Positions 25,019 to 33,527 of a stretch of 64,000 bases of DNA are shown here, piece by piece. The DNA is from Eubacteriales bacterium. GTDB lineage: Bacteria > Bacillota > Clostridia > Oscillospirales > Butyricicoccaceae. The translations under genes and the position numbers were made by a program. How positions within the stretch are numbered: the stretch's first letter is position 1; every line of letters begins with the position of its first letter. The notes below the pieces were generated by a model. That model was not told the DNA's origin and did no database searches. It saw only the letters and a program-made list of their open reading frames with translations. The DNA is taken from positions 89,563 to 153,562 of the forward strand of contig JAUNGQ010000003.1 of NCBI GenBank assembly GCA_030524285.1. Reading direction: 5' to 3'.

Positions 25019-27631
25019 TTGTCGATAATCAAAGAAAGCCTTATTTATATGGTTTGTTGTGCCATCTGGGGTGACATTCGGGAAAGTAGAACCTTTGCTG
25101 TATTGCGCCGCATTGGCACATGGATTGTACAGCAAATTACCGGAAGTATGCTGTTTGCATGGGTGACCGGACAAAATAATGAACAGCCACAGAAATCAAG
25201 GCTGTTCCGGCGGCTGCATATGCTTATCTGGCGGCTGTTCCATGCGTTACGGCTTGACAAGCTCATGAATGGCAGTATCTTCATGAAACCGCTGTTGTGG
25301 TGTGCGCTTGCCATGATTCTCGCGCCGATTGTCCCGACAATCGTTGTACTTGCATTGGTGCTTGCATCCTTTTTATCCTTGCTGTGCTCCTTTGGCAATA
25401 CAAAGCAATTGGAGCTGGCATATTCTCCGGTAAATAAGTGGATGTATTTGTATGCAGTGATCTACCTGCTTGCCATTGTTACATCAACCTCTGTTTCCGG
25501 AAGCTTGTATGTCGGTGCGCTCACCGTTTTCTTCCTGCTATTCTATACTGTATTGACCACAGTAATTCGCAAGTGGAGCCAGTTGTACAGGTTGCTCGTT
25601 GGTATGTTGGGTGCTGGTGTCGTTGTTTCGTTATATGGCTTCTGGCAGTACACCCATCCAACAGAATATGCTGCTGCATGGGTAGATTCGGATATGTTTT
25701 CGTCCATTACGGCACGCGTGTATTCCACGCTGGCAAATCCAAATGTACTGGGTCTTTATCTGCTGTTAATTATTCCGATTTGTGCGGCATTGATGCTGTC
25801 TGCACCCGGAAAGTTAAAAAAGATTCTGTATGCGGTCATGGGGGTGCTTCTGGTTGGTTGCCTGATGCTGACCTATTCCAGAGGCTGTTATCTGGCGCTA
25901 CTGTTTGAAATAGCGGTATTTCTGGTCCTGCTTGATTATCGTTTCCTTTTTGTTGGCATTCTTGCACTTGCATTGTGCCCGTTATATCTGCCGGATACGA
26001 TTATTGATCGTTTTTCCAGCATCGGTGACTTGGGCGACTCGTCAACTGCGTATAGAGTGAATATCTGGATTGGCACCATACGGATGCTGAAGGACTACTG
26101 GCTGTGCGGCATTGGACCGGGGGAGCAGGCATTCAATGTCGTATACCCGTCCTATGGTCTGTCGGCTATTGTAGCTCCACATGCACATAACCTGTTTCTT
26201 CAGATTACCTGTGATGCAGGCATTGCTGGCTTGGGCGTATTTGTTTTGCTGATTATTTCTTTCCTGCGTACCTGTTGCACCGCAATGAAAAAAGAGCGGC
26301 ACAGCGATGCAAGGCTGTTCCAGATTGCGGCTGTTTCTGGTTGTCTGGGATTTTTGCTAGAAGGCATGACGGATTATGCATTTTATAATTACCGTGTTAT
26401 GTTTTTGTTTTGGGGCTTTTTGGGACTTGGCGTCCTGTTTACCAAAGCAGACAAGCTCAAAGAGGCAGATCTGGATGGACAGAGACTGTGGCATGAAATT
26501 CCGGAAGGACAGCAAAAGCGGATTCGTGTATTGAATATCATTTCAGATACCAATATTGGCGGCGCAGGACGTTGCCTGATCAATTTCCTCAAATATTATG
26601 ACCGCGCCCGATATGATGTCGGCATTGTTCTGCCAAAGGGCAGTGCGCTGGCAGAGGAGTGCAGAAGGCTGGATACGTATGTCGTGGAAGCAGATATCGA
26701 AGGTGACCGATCACTTGATCCGCGTGCCGTTCCTGTTCTGCGGGCTATGACGGCGGCGGCTGATCCCGATATTGTCCATACGCACGGCAGTATGAGCGGA
26801 CGTATTGCAGCGCGCGGATCAAACGCCAGGTTAATTTATACCAGACACAGTGCATTTCCGATTCCGGATAATATGAAGCATGGCATACGTCATGAGGTGA
26901 ATCGTTTGGTCAATGAGCTGTATGCGGACCGTATTATTGCGGTCAGCAAGGCGAATGAAGAAAATCTGACGGATACCGGTGTAAGACCGGATATGATTGA
27001 CACCATGATGAATGGTGTTGAGCCGATTGTCCGGGCCTCTGCTACTGAGCAAAAGCGCTGGCGGGAACGTCTGGGACTGACGGAGCATGATTTTGTCATT
27101 GGCATTCTTGCACGTATTGAGGAATACAAAGGGCATATGCTGCTGCTGGAAGCGGCTGATACACTCAAGCGTGAAGGTTATCCCTTGAAGGTTCTGATTG
27201 CCGGCAATGGCAGCTTTGAGGATACGATCCGGGAAAAAATCCGGGAGCTGCATCTGGAGGAGACCGTTTACCTGCTCGGTTTTACCAAACAGGTAAGTGA
27301 ATTCCTGTCTATTCTCGATTTACAGGTAAATTGCTCTTTTGGAACAGAGGCTTCCAGTCTGGCTATGCTGGAAGGCTTCAGCATCGGCGTTCCGGCCGTT
27401 GTCAGCAACTATGGAGGCAATCCGTGGCAGGTATTTGACGGTCAGAATGGTCTGTTATTTGAAAATAAGAACAGTGACGATCTGGCCAGATGCCTGCGCC
27501 AGCTGATGAATGACCGGACATTGCTAAGTTCTATGAGCCAAAATGCGCAGAAGATTTACGAAGAGCGTTTTACCGGTCAAATATATGCCCGCAATGTAGA
27601 ATCGGTTTATGCGCGGGTTCTGGAGAAATGA
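25019..27631 (+). CDS. O-antigen ligase/Wzy-like polymerase fused to GT4 glycosyltransferase
   Basis: An 870-residue fusion. Residues about 85-480 form a polytopic membrane domain with ten or more helices and the O-antigen ligase/Wzy signature in the large loop (AYRVNIWIGTIRMLKDYWLCGIGPGEQAF, then HAHNLFLQI). Residues about 505-870 are a GT4 enzyme, with NIGGAGRCLINF, IVHTHGSMSGRI, ARIEEYKGH and a donor motif ending SLAMLEGFSIGVPAV. One chain could thus add a sugar on the inside and polymerise or ligate the glycan outside. The TTG at 25019 has GAGG 8 bases upstream; another TTG at 24986 lacks one. Confidence 0.85.
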   Translation: MSIIKESLIYMVCCAIWGDIRESRTFAVLRRIGTWIVQQITGSMLFAWVTGQNNEQPQKSRLFRRLHMLIWRLFHALRLDKLMNGSIFMKPLLWCALAMILAPIVPTIVVLALVLASFLSLLCSFGNTKQLELAYSPVNKWMYLYAVIYLLAIVTSTSVSGSLYVGALTVFFLLFYTVLTTVIRKWSQLYRLLVGMLGAGVVVSLYGFWQYTHPTEYAAAWVDSDMFSSITARVYSTLANPNVLGLYLLLIIPICAALMLSAPGKLKKILYAVMGVLLVGCLMLTYSRGCYLALLFEIAVFLVLLDYRFLFVGILALALCPLYLPDTIIDRFSSIGDLGDSSTAYRVNIWIGTIRMLKDYWLCGIGPGEQAFNVVYPSYGLSAIVAPHAHNLFLQITCDAGIAGLGVFVLLIISFLRTCCTAMKKERHSDARLFQIAAVSGCLGFLLEGMTDYAFYNYRVMFLFWGFLGLGVLFTKADKLKEADLDGQRLWHEIPEGQQKRIRVLNIISDTNIGGAGRCLINFLKYYDRARYDVGIVLPKGSALAEECRRLDTYVVEADIEGDRSLDPRAVPVLRAMTAAADPDIVHTHGSMSGRIAARGSNARLIYTRHSAFPIPDNMKHGIRHEVNRLVNELYADRIIAVSKANEENLTDTGVRPDMIDTMMNGVEPIVRASATEQKRWRERLGLTEHDFVIGILARIEEYKGHMLLLEAADTLKREGYPLKVLIAGNGSFEDTIREKIRELHLEETVYLLGFTKQVSEFLSILDLQVNCSFGTEASSLAMLEGFSIGVPAVVSNYGGNPWQVFDGQNGLLFENKNSDDLARCLRQLMNDRTLLSSMSQNAQKIYEERFTGQIYARNVESVYARVLEK

Positions 27632-27640
27632 GGAATTGCA

Positions 27641-28120
27641 ATGGAAAATAAACCAAAGAAATTGATTCGGCCAAATTTGTTTGATGTCATTGTCATCTGT
27701 ATTATTTTGGTTGTGGCAGCTGGTGTTTATTTCATCAGCCATCGTGACGTTAGCTCTGAGGCAGAAACAACACAGGTGGTATATACAGTGGAAATCACCA
27801 AGCTTGCAGAGGGAACCAGCAAGTATCTCGAAGTTGGACAGACAATGCAGGATAATAAAAACAGCTGTGTTGCAGGCGAGATTACCAATATCGAAGTGGA
27901 ACCATATTTGGTCAAGACAACCAATAAGGAAACCGGAGTGATTGAAGATAAAGACGTTTCAGGTTATGAAACTGTTCTGATTACGCTGAAGGCTGATGGC
28001 ACTATCTCAGATCATAACATTTCACTGAATGGGACAACAGCACTTCGGGTTGGCGGAAAAATCAGCTGTTCCAATGGAAGCTTTACCGGTTCGGGTTATG
28101 TAGTAAGCATTGAGCGCTGA
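27641..28120 (+). CDS. DUF4330 protein, first copy
   Basis: A 159-residue protein with one N-terminal membrane helix (about residues 14-33) and an extracytoplasmic beta-rich domain, fitting DUF4330. It starts 9 bases after the polymerase-glycosyltransferase fusion. DUF4330 genes tend to lie near wall-glycan genes, but their function is unknown to me. It shares size, topology and a FDVIVICIILVVAAGVYF-type start with the next gene, so the two are probably tandem paralogues. Confidence 0.8.
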   Translation: MENKPKKLIRPNLFDVIVICIILVVAAGVYFISHRDVSSEAETTQVVYTVEITKLAEGTSKYLEVGQTMQDNKNSCVAGEITNIEVEPYLVKTTNKETGVIEDKDVSGYETVLITLKADGTISDHNISLNGTTALRVGGKISCSNGSFTGSGYVVSIER

Positions 28121-28130
28121 GGTGATGGAA

Positions 28131-28661
28131 ATGAACAAAAGAAGGTTTCGTATTTTTGATATCGTGATCCTTTTCGTCGTTATTATATTGGCGATAGGAG
28201 TTTATTATAAGTTTTTTGTGTTGGGCGATGCAGCACAGTCTTCAGTAGAGACAAAAACAGTACCGGTTACATTTACTGTTGAAATCGATGAGCGCAGACA
28301 ATATATTGTAGATATGCTGCAGGAAGGCGATACGGTTTATCTGAGCAAAAATACAGAAGAGGATGACAGCGTGGATGGAACCAAGTTGCTGTCGGAAGAT
28401 CAGGAAAGCTTTGGTACAATAACCGATATCGAAATCAAACCGACAAAAGAAGCGATTGTGCGGGATGACGGAACAGTCGTAGATGGAACATTTCAAGACC
28501 GCTATGATATTTTTATCACAATTTCCAGCGAAGGACAGATAAAAGATGACATTGTTCAGGTGAATGATTACAACTTGATGGTCAATAAATCCTTTGCATT
28601 TGTAACCAAATATTATGCAACCAACAGTAAAATTTGCAGCGTGACAACATCGGAGTCCTGA
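28131..28661 (+). CDS. DUF4330 protein, second copy
   Basis: A 176-residue paralogue of the preceding gene. It has a membrane helix at about residues 8-27 (FDIVILFVVIILAIGVYY) and an external domain starting VPVTFTVEID. The ATG at 28131 has GAGGTG 6 bases upstream and lies 10 bases beyond the stop of the first copy. Two divergent copies in tandem suggest a heteromeric membrane-anchored partner of the polymerase, which is inference. Confidence 0.78.
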   Translation: MNKRRFRIFDIVILFVVIILAIGVYYKFFVLGDAAQSSVETKTVPVTFTVEIDERRQYIVDMLQEGDTVYLSKNTEEDDSVDGTKLLSEDQESFGTITDIEIKPTKEAIVRDDGTVVDGTFQDRYDIFITISSEGQIKDDIVQVNDYNLMVNKSFAFVTKYYATNSKICSVTTSES

Positions 28662-28715
28662 TAACAGGAAAACCGGCTTGTTCCGAGAACATCAAAAACA
28701 CACGAGGAGGCTTGT

Positions 28716-29843
28716 ATGGGACAAAAAATCTTAATGGCGCTGAACCGGTTTGATATTGGCGGCGCAGAAACCCATGTGGTGGAACTGTCCAAAGAGCTTC
28801 AGCGTCGTGGGTATGAGATTATTCTGGCATCCAGCGGCGGATCCTATGTTTCTGAGCTGGAAGCGTCTAATATACGGCATTTTACGGTGCCGCTTGACGA
28901 GCGAAGCTTTGTAAAAATGTTCCGTTCTAAGCGGATACTAAAAAAGCTGATTGAAACAGAAAAGCCGCAGCTTGTCCATGCCCATGCTCGGATTCCTGGA
29001 TTTCTGTGTGGCTTATTGCAAAAGAAAATGAAATTCCCGTTTGTGACTACTGCGCATTGGGTATTCTATACGGACACATTGCTGCGGATGCTGACAGACT
29101 GGGGACAGAGTACGATTGCAGTCAGCGAAGATATCAAGACTTATCTGATGGAAAGCTATCATGTGCCGGCATCACAGATTGTAGTGACAGTAAACGGTAT
29201 TGATACGGATAAATTCTCACCAGATATCCCAAAAGAGGAAATCATGCAGGAGTTGGGGCTGGATGCATCAGCGCCGATTATCGGAACAGTAAGCCGATTG
29301 GATGACAGCAGAGCGCTGTGCGCCAGAAAAATGATTGCAATTGCGCCGAAGCTGGCAGAGGAATTTCCGGGACTGCAAATGGTCATTGTCGGTAGCGGCG
29401 ATGTCTATGAGGAATTGAAGGCTGCGGCAGAACAAGCCAACCATCAAATCGGACGTAATTGTATTGTTATGACCGGTGCACGAACAGATATCAATCGTCT
29501 GGTGGCAGTCTGTGACGTCTTTCTTGGTGTAAGCCGTGCCGCTCTGGAAGCCATGGCGGAGGAAAAGCCTGTCGTGCTGGCAGGCAATGAGGGCTATATT
29601 GGTATTTTTTCTGAGCGGACGCTGGACAAGGCAAGAGAAAGTAATCTTTGCTGTCGCAGTTGCCCCCCGCTGGAAGAGAATGTGCTCATTCGTGATGTTA
29701 CAGCCCTGCTCCATACATCAGCAGAGGAGCGCAATAAGCTTGGACGCTATGGGCGTGAGCTTGTCCTCCGAGAATATTCTGTTAAGCGCATGGCAGATGA
29801 CTGCGAAAAGGCATATCAAATGGTCTGGAATCAGAGAACATAA
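28716..29843 (+). CDS. GT4 family glycosyltransferase
   Basis: A 375-residue cytosolic GT-B enzyme. Marks are the N-terminal FDIGGAETHVVELSKEL loop, HAHARIPGF, TVNGIDTDKF, the domain-linking GTVSRLD and the late ALEAMAEEKPVVL donor-binding motif with its glutamates. It is the last gene of the envelope locus, and GAGGAGG precedes the ATG. The sugar donor and acceptor are not determinable. Confidence 0.92.
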   Translation: MGQKILMALNRFDIGGAETHVVELSKELQRRGYEIILASSGGSYVSELEASNIRHFTVPLDERSFVKMFRSKRILKKLIETEKPQLVHAHARIPGFLCGLLQKKMKFPFVTTAHWVFYTDTLLRMLTDWGQSTIAVSEDIKTYLMESYHVPASQIVVTVNGIDTDKFSPDIPKEEIMQELGLDASAPIIGTVSRLDDSRALCARKMIAIAPKLAEEFPGLQMVIVGSGDVYEELKAAAEQANHQIGRNCIVMTGARTDINRLVAVCDVFLGVSRAALEAMAEEKPVVLAGNEGYIGIFSERTLDKARESNLCCRSCPPLEENVLIRDVTALLHTSAEERNKLGRYGRELVLREYSVKRMADDCEKAYQMVWNQRT

Positions 29844-29888
29844 GAACGGTTATTTCTGAATAGAAAGAACACAATGTATTTTTCTATA

Positions 29889-29926
29889 CCTCCGGTAGCT
29901 GGCATGAAGCCCGCCGGAGGCTTTTT
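29889..29926 (+). terminator. Terminator of the envelope locus
   Basis: A 7-bp CCTCCGG/CCGGAGG stem is followed by CTTTTTC. Confidence 0.85.
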
Positions 29927-30013
29927 CTTGCAGGGAAAAACTGCTGTTCCCGATGGAATGGAAATGGAAAAGTGTCAAGTACAAAACGGTCAAAATCAGT
30001 TGAAAAAGTATAG

Positions 30014-30044
30014 ATTTCGTTGGTGATTCCTACGAGATTTTTTT
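30014..30044 (+). terminator. Possible second terminator upstream of the purine promoter
   Basis: A 7-bp stem with one G-T pair (30014-30020 with 30032-30038) runs into seven Ts. No gene clearly needs it, and it lies just before the purE promoter. Confidence 0.4.
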
Positions 30045-30061
30045 CATATGAAAACAAAGTA

Positions 30062-30090
30062 TTGCACTTGCCGAAAGACTGTAATAAAAT
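30062..30090 (+). promoter_or_regulatory. Promoter of the purine operon
   Basis: TTGCAC and TAAAAT are separated by 17 bases. Transcription should start near 30097, leaving a 255-base leader before purE. Confidence 0.7.
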
Positions 30091-30144
30091 AATAGTGCAG
30101 TATCAATCTCTTTTTCAAATTGGCAGAAAGGAGTTCTGAAGGGT

Positions 30145-30252
30145 ATGTTTGCTGGATGCTTTGTAAACAGAGCATATACCGTACAGTTTGCTGAGCTGTG
30201 TTCCCGTCAGGGCAATTTTTGCAGCTATTTTGAGTCTGATACTGTCCGATGA
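30145..30252 (+). CDS. Possible leader peptide (35 residues) upstream of purE
   Basis: A small ORF starts with ATG after AAAGGAG and GAAGGG sequences. It encodes a 35-residue, cysteine- and aromatic-containing peptide beginning MFAGCFVNRAY. Its stop lies 10 bases before the terminator stem, so a ribosome at the stop could disturb that hairpin. It spans the structured leader. I cannot tell whether it is translated; a chance ORF inside a riboswitch-like RNA is the alternative. Confidence 0.35.
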   Translation: MFAGCFVNRAYTVQFAELCSRQGNFCSYFESDTVR

Positions 30253-30262
30253 AGAATCAATT

Positions 30263-30300
30263 GCAGGACATTGTATGTTTCTACGATGTCCTGCGTTTTG
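30263..30300 (+). terminator. Leader terminator before purE
   Basis: A perfect 9-bp stem GCAGGACAT/ATGTCCTGC is followed by GTTTTGCTTCTT. It lies inside the operon leader, 58 bases before purE, so it works as an attenuator rather than an operon end. Confidence 0.75.
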
Positions 30301-30351
30301 CTTCTTGAAATATTTTTTGAGTAAGCATTCAAAAACGAAGGAGATATCGTT

Positions 30352-30846
30352 ATGAAAAAAGTTTGTATCGTAATGGGATCTGACAGTGATCTCAAGGTTA
30401 TGGAAGGCTGTATGAACAAGCTGGATTCTTTCGGCGTACCGTATGATGTCCGCATTGTGTCTGCACACCGCACGCCGGCGGCGGCTGAACAGCTGTCCAA
30501 GAATGCTGCGGCAGACGGTTATGGCGTTATCATTGCAGCAGCAGGCAAGGCTGCGCATCTGGGTGGCGTTCTGGCAGCACAGACAACGTTGCCGGTTATC
30601 GGTGTTCCGATCAAGTCCTCCTTCATGGATGGTTTGGATAGCCTGCTATCCATTGTCCAGATGCCGTCCGGTATCCCGGTAGCAACAGTTGGTGTCAATG
30701 GCGCTGATAATGCTGCTATTCTGGCAGTACAGATGCTGGCGCTCAGTGAACCGGAGTTGGTAGAGAAGCTGGCACAGTTTAAGGCAGACATGCAGGCAGC
30801 TGTCGAGGCCAAGGACGCCAAGATCAGCGCACAGTTCGCCAAGTAA
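30352..30846 (+). CDS. purE: N5-carboxyaminoimidazole ribonucleotide mutase
   Basis: Converts N5-CAIR to CAIR in purine synthesis. The 164-residue protein has the PurE signature MGSDSDL (residues 9-15) and SAHRTP (43-48), plus AAGKAAHLGG. No purK or purC lies in this operon, so these steps are encoded elsewhere or bypassed. AAGGAG lies before the ATG. Confidence 0.95.
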   Translation: MKKVCIVMGSDSDLKVMEGCMNKLDSFGVPYDVRIVSAHRTPAAAEQLSKNAAADGYGVIIAAAGKAAHLGGVLAAQTTLPVIGVPIKSSFMDGLDSLLSIVQMPSGIPVATVGVNGADNAAILAVQMLALSEPELVEKLAQFKADMQAAVEAKDAKISAQFAK

Positions 30847-30941
30847 ATCTACTCTGTAGAAAGGATATATTTCCGATCAAAAACCGGATATAAAGTGATC
30901 TAAGTGGGATTTAGGCAGCACGGAAAAGCCGGGAGGTTTTG

Positions 30942-30977
30942 ATGCGGAAGAATATCATAACCAATCGTTATCTCTGA
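30942..30977 (+). CDS. Possible 11-residue leader peptide before purF
   Basis: GGGAGG is placed 5 bases before ATG of an 11-codon ORF (MRKNIITNRYL). Its stop overlaps a GACAG/CTGTC hairpin (30976-30990). It sits in the 175-base gap between purE and purF. Translation is unproven. Confidence 0.25.
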   Translation: MRKNIITNRYL

Positions 30978-31021
30978 CAGCATATCTGTCACCAGAATTC
31001 TTTTTTGAAAAAAGGTTTTGT

Positions 31022-32497
31022 ATGAAATATAAAATGAGAAAAGCAGCACATACACCATTTGGTGTCAGTGATAAGCTGCATGAAGAATGTGGCGTCTTCG
31101 GCGTTTATGTAAATAAAGAAGATATCGGAAAAATCAGTCCCTCACATGATGCCTATACGGCTCTATTTGCCTTACAGCACAGAGGGCAGGAGGCGTGTGG
31201 CATTGCCGTGAATAATAACGGCGTGATCCGTTGCCATAAAGATATTGGACTTGTCAATGAGGTATTCAACCAGAAGATTTTGGATGATATGCCGGGTACA
31301 ATGGGTATTGGTCATGTACGATATTCTACCACCGGCCTCCAGTCCCGTGAGAATGCGCAGCCGGTCTGTATTACACATTGCAAGGGAAATCTGGCCATTG
31401 CACATAATGGCAATCTAGTCAACGCAGGCAAGCTGCGCAGACAGATCGAAATGGACGGCGGCATTTTCCGTTCCTCCTCAGATACGGAGGTTCTTGCGTA
31501 TACCATTGTCAGGGAACGCCTGAAATGCGGAAGCATTGAGCAGGCTGTCCTGCGTTCTATGGAGGTTATCGAGGGCGCATATTCTCTTGTCGTCATGTCG
31601 CCGCGCAAGCTGATTGCAGCACGTGACCCGCATGGCTTCCGTCCGCTTTGTATCGGCAAAATGATGAATTCGTATGTCTTTGCGTCGGAATCGTGTGCAC
31701 TTGATGCGCTGGGGGCAGAATTTATCCGTGATGTGGAGCCGGGCGAGCTGGTTGTGATTGAGGACGGCGAAATGCGTTCGATGCACTGTAATATTCAGTG
31801 TGACCACACTATGTGTGTGTTTGAATACATTTATTTTGCGCGTCCCGATTCTGTTGTTGATGGTGCTTCTGTTGCTTATGCGCGGCAGGAGGCAGGGAGA
31901 TACCTGTTTGAAGAGCATCCAGTTGAAGCTGACGTTGTTGTCGGGGTACCGGACAGCGGCATTCCGGCAGCAATTGGTTATTCCAAGGCTTCCGGTATCC
32001 CATATGATGTCGGTCTGATTAAGAATAAATATATTGGTCGTACCTTTATCCAACCGGGGCAGGACAAGCGGGAACGTTCTGTGCGCATTAAGCTGAATGC
32101 CCTGCGCAACAATCTGGAAGGCAAACGTGTGATTCTGGTTGATGACTCGATTGTACGAGGAACAACCTGTGCACGTCTGGTTAAAATCCTGCGGGATGCG
32201 GGTGCAAAAGAAGTACATATGCGTATTTCCGCACCTCCGTTCCTGCATCCATGCTTCTTTGGCACGGATGTACCGGATCGTGAGTATTTGATTGCATATG
32301 GACGTACAGTAGAAGAAATTCGTCAACTGGTCGGCGTTGATTCGCTTGGCTATCTGTCGCTTGAGGCGACAAATAAAATTGCAGTAGGTGCACACTGCGG
32401 CTTCTGCAACGGATGCTTCAGCGGAAACTATCCGATTGAAGTTCCGGACACCATAGAAAAGAATATATTTGAAAGTGGGATTGGTGAAAATGGTTAA
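31022..32497 (+). CDS. purF: Amidophosphoribosyltransferase
   Basis: Makes phosphoribosylamine from PRPP and glutamine, the committed purine step. A short propeptide ends before the nucleophile cysteine in HEECGVFGVY (about residue 23). The PRPP motif VILVDDSIVRGTT is present near residue 371. Late cysteines including CGFCNGCF indicate the B. subtilis-type enzyme with a 4Fe-4S cluster, which is oxygen-labile. Length 491. The end overlaps the purM start. Confidence 0.96.
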   Translation: MKYKMRKAAHTPFGVSDKLHEECGVFGVYVNKEDIGKISPSHDAYTALFALQHRGQEACGIAVNNNGVIRCHKDIGLVNEVFNQKILDDMPGTMGIGHVRYSTTGLQSRENAQPVCITHCKGNLAIAHNGNLVNAGKLRRQIEMDGGIFRSSSDTEVLAYTIVRERLKCGSIEQAVLRSMEVIEGAYSLVVMSPRKLIAARDPHGFRPLCIGKMMNSYVFASESCALDALGAEFIRDVEPGELVVIEDGEMRSMHCNIQCDHTMCVFEYIYFARPDSVVDGASVAYARQEAGRYLFEEHPVEADVVVGVPDSGIPAAIGYSKASGIPYDVGLIKNKYIGRTFIQPGQDKRERSVRIKLNALRNNLEGKRVILVDDSIVRGTTCARLVKILRDAGAKEVHMRISAPPFLHPCFFGTDVPDREYLIAYGRTVEEIRQLVGVDSLGYLSLEATNKIAVGAHCGFCNGCFSGNYPIEVPDTIEKNIFESGIGENG

Positions 32498-33527
32498 TAG
32501 TCGTTCTGAAAGCTATAAGGCAGCAGGCGTTGACGTAACTGCCGGCTATGAAGCTGTCAAAAAAATGAAGCCGTTTGTAGAAAGCACATATATTCCAGGT
32601 GTACTCGGCTCGATCGGTGGCTTTGGCGGAATGTTTGAACCGCCGGTACAGGGAATGGAGCATCCGATTCTGGTTTCCGGCACGGATGGTGTCGGCACCA
32701 AGCTGAAGCTGGCTTTCCTGATGGACAAGCATGATACCGTAGGCATTGACTGCGTTGCCATGTGTGTCAATGACATTGCATGCTGTGGCGCACAGCCGCT
32801 GTTCTTTCTCGATTACATTGCCGTTGGAAAGAACTATCCCGAGCGCATTGCAGAGCTGGTCAAGGGCATTGCAGATGGTTGTAAGCAGGCTGGATGTGCA
32901 CTGGTTGGCGGTGAAACCGCTGAAATGCCAGGCTTCTATCCGGTAGACGAGTACGATATGGCTGGCTTCTCTGTTGGTCTGGTAGACCGTGACAAGATGA
33001 TTGACGGCACCAAACTGGCGGCAGGTGATGTACTGATTGGTGTTGCCTCCTCCGGCGTACATTCCAACGGTTATTCTCTGGTCCGCAAGACGCTCGGTAT
33101 CAATGAGAAGTCTGTACAGCGTTATATTGCCGAGTTTGGTAAGACGCTTGGCGAGGAACTGCTGACCCCGACAAAGATTTATGTAAAAACCATCCAGTCA
33201 CTGATTCAGGCTGTTGATGTCAAGGCAATGAGCCATATTACCGGCGGTGGTTTCTATGAAAATGTTCCGCGTATGCTGCCGGATAACATCTGTGTATCCA
33301 TTGAAAAAGCTGCACTGCCGACACCTGAAATCTTCAAGCTGATTCAGAAGACCGGTAATATCCCGGAGCGCGACATGTACAATACCTTTAACATGGGTGC
33401 AGGTCTGGTTGTTGCTGTTCCAAAGGAACAGGCTGACAAGGCGCTGGAGGCAATTACAGCAGCAGGCGAGACCGGCTACATCATCGGCGAGTGCAAGGCA
33501 GGCGAAAAGGAAGTTCAGCTATGGTAA
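32490..33527 (+). CDS. purM: Phosphoribosylformylglycinamidine cyclo-ligase
   Basis: Closes the imidazole ring (AIR synthetase). The 345-residue protein has SYKAAGVDVTAGYEAV at the N-terminus, then SGTDGVGTKLKLAF and GGETAEMPGFY. The ATG at 32490 lies within the last codons of purF (8-base overlap), preceded by a GGTGA-type site. Translational coupling is likely. Confidence 0.96.
   Translation: MVNSRSESYKAAGVDVTAGYEAVKKMKPFVESTYIPGVLGSIGGFGGMFEPPVQGMEHPILVSGTDGVGTKLKLAFLMDKHDTVGIDCVAMCVNDIACCGAQPLFFLDYIAVGKNYPERIAELVKGIADGCKQAGCALVGGETAEMPGFYPVDEYDMAGFSVGLVDRDKMIDGTKLAAGDVLIGVASSGVHSNGYSLVRKTLGINEKSVQRYIAEFGKTLGEELLTPTKIYVKTIQSLIQAVDVKAMSHITGGGFYENVPRMLPDNICVSIEKAALPTPEIFKLIQKTGNIPERDMYNTFNMGAGLVVAVPKEQADKALEAITAAGETGYIIGECKAGEKEVQLW

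Larger units (their letters stand above)
30097..30300 (+). promoter_or_regulatory. Structured purE leader with terminator and alternative pairing
   Basis: The leader can form a hairpin TGCTTTG/CAGAGCA closed by GGTAT/ATACC (about 30142-30180). A second domain is closed by ACAGT (30183-30187) and ACTGT (30241-30245), with inner stems AGCTG/CAGCT and CCC/GGG. It is followed by a terminator. TGTCC (30243-30247), which overlaps the closing stem, can instead pair with GGACA (30266-30270) inside the terminator. This is a switch-like arrangement. It matches no purine, PRPP or ykkC aptamer I know. Confidence 0.5.

Noticed and set aside
31478-32395. A 305-codon open frame opposite purF
   Set aside because: Antisense shadow of a conserved gene, low-complexity composition and no start signal.
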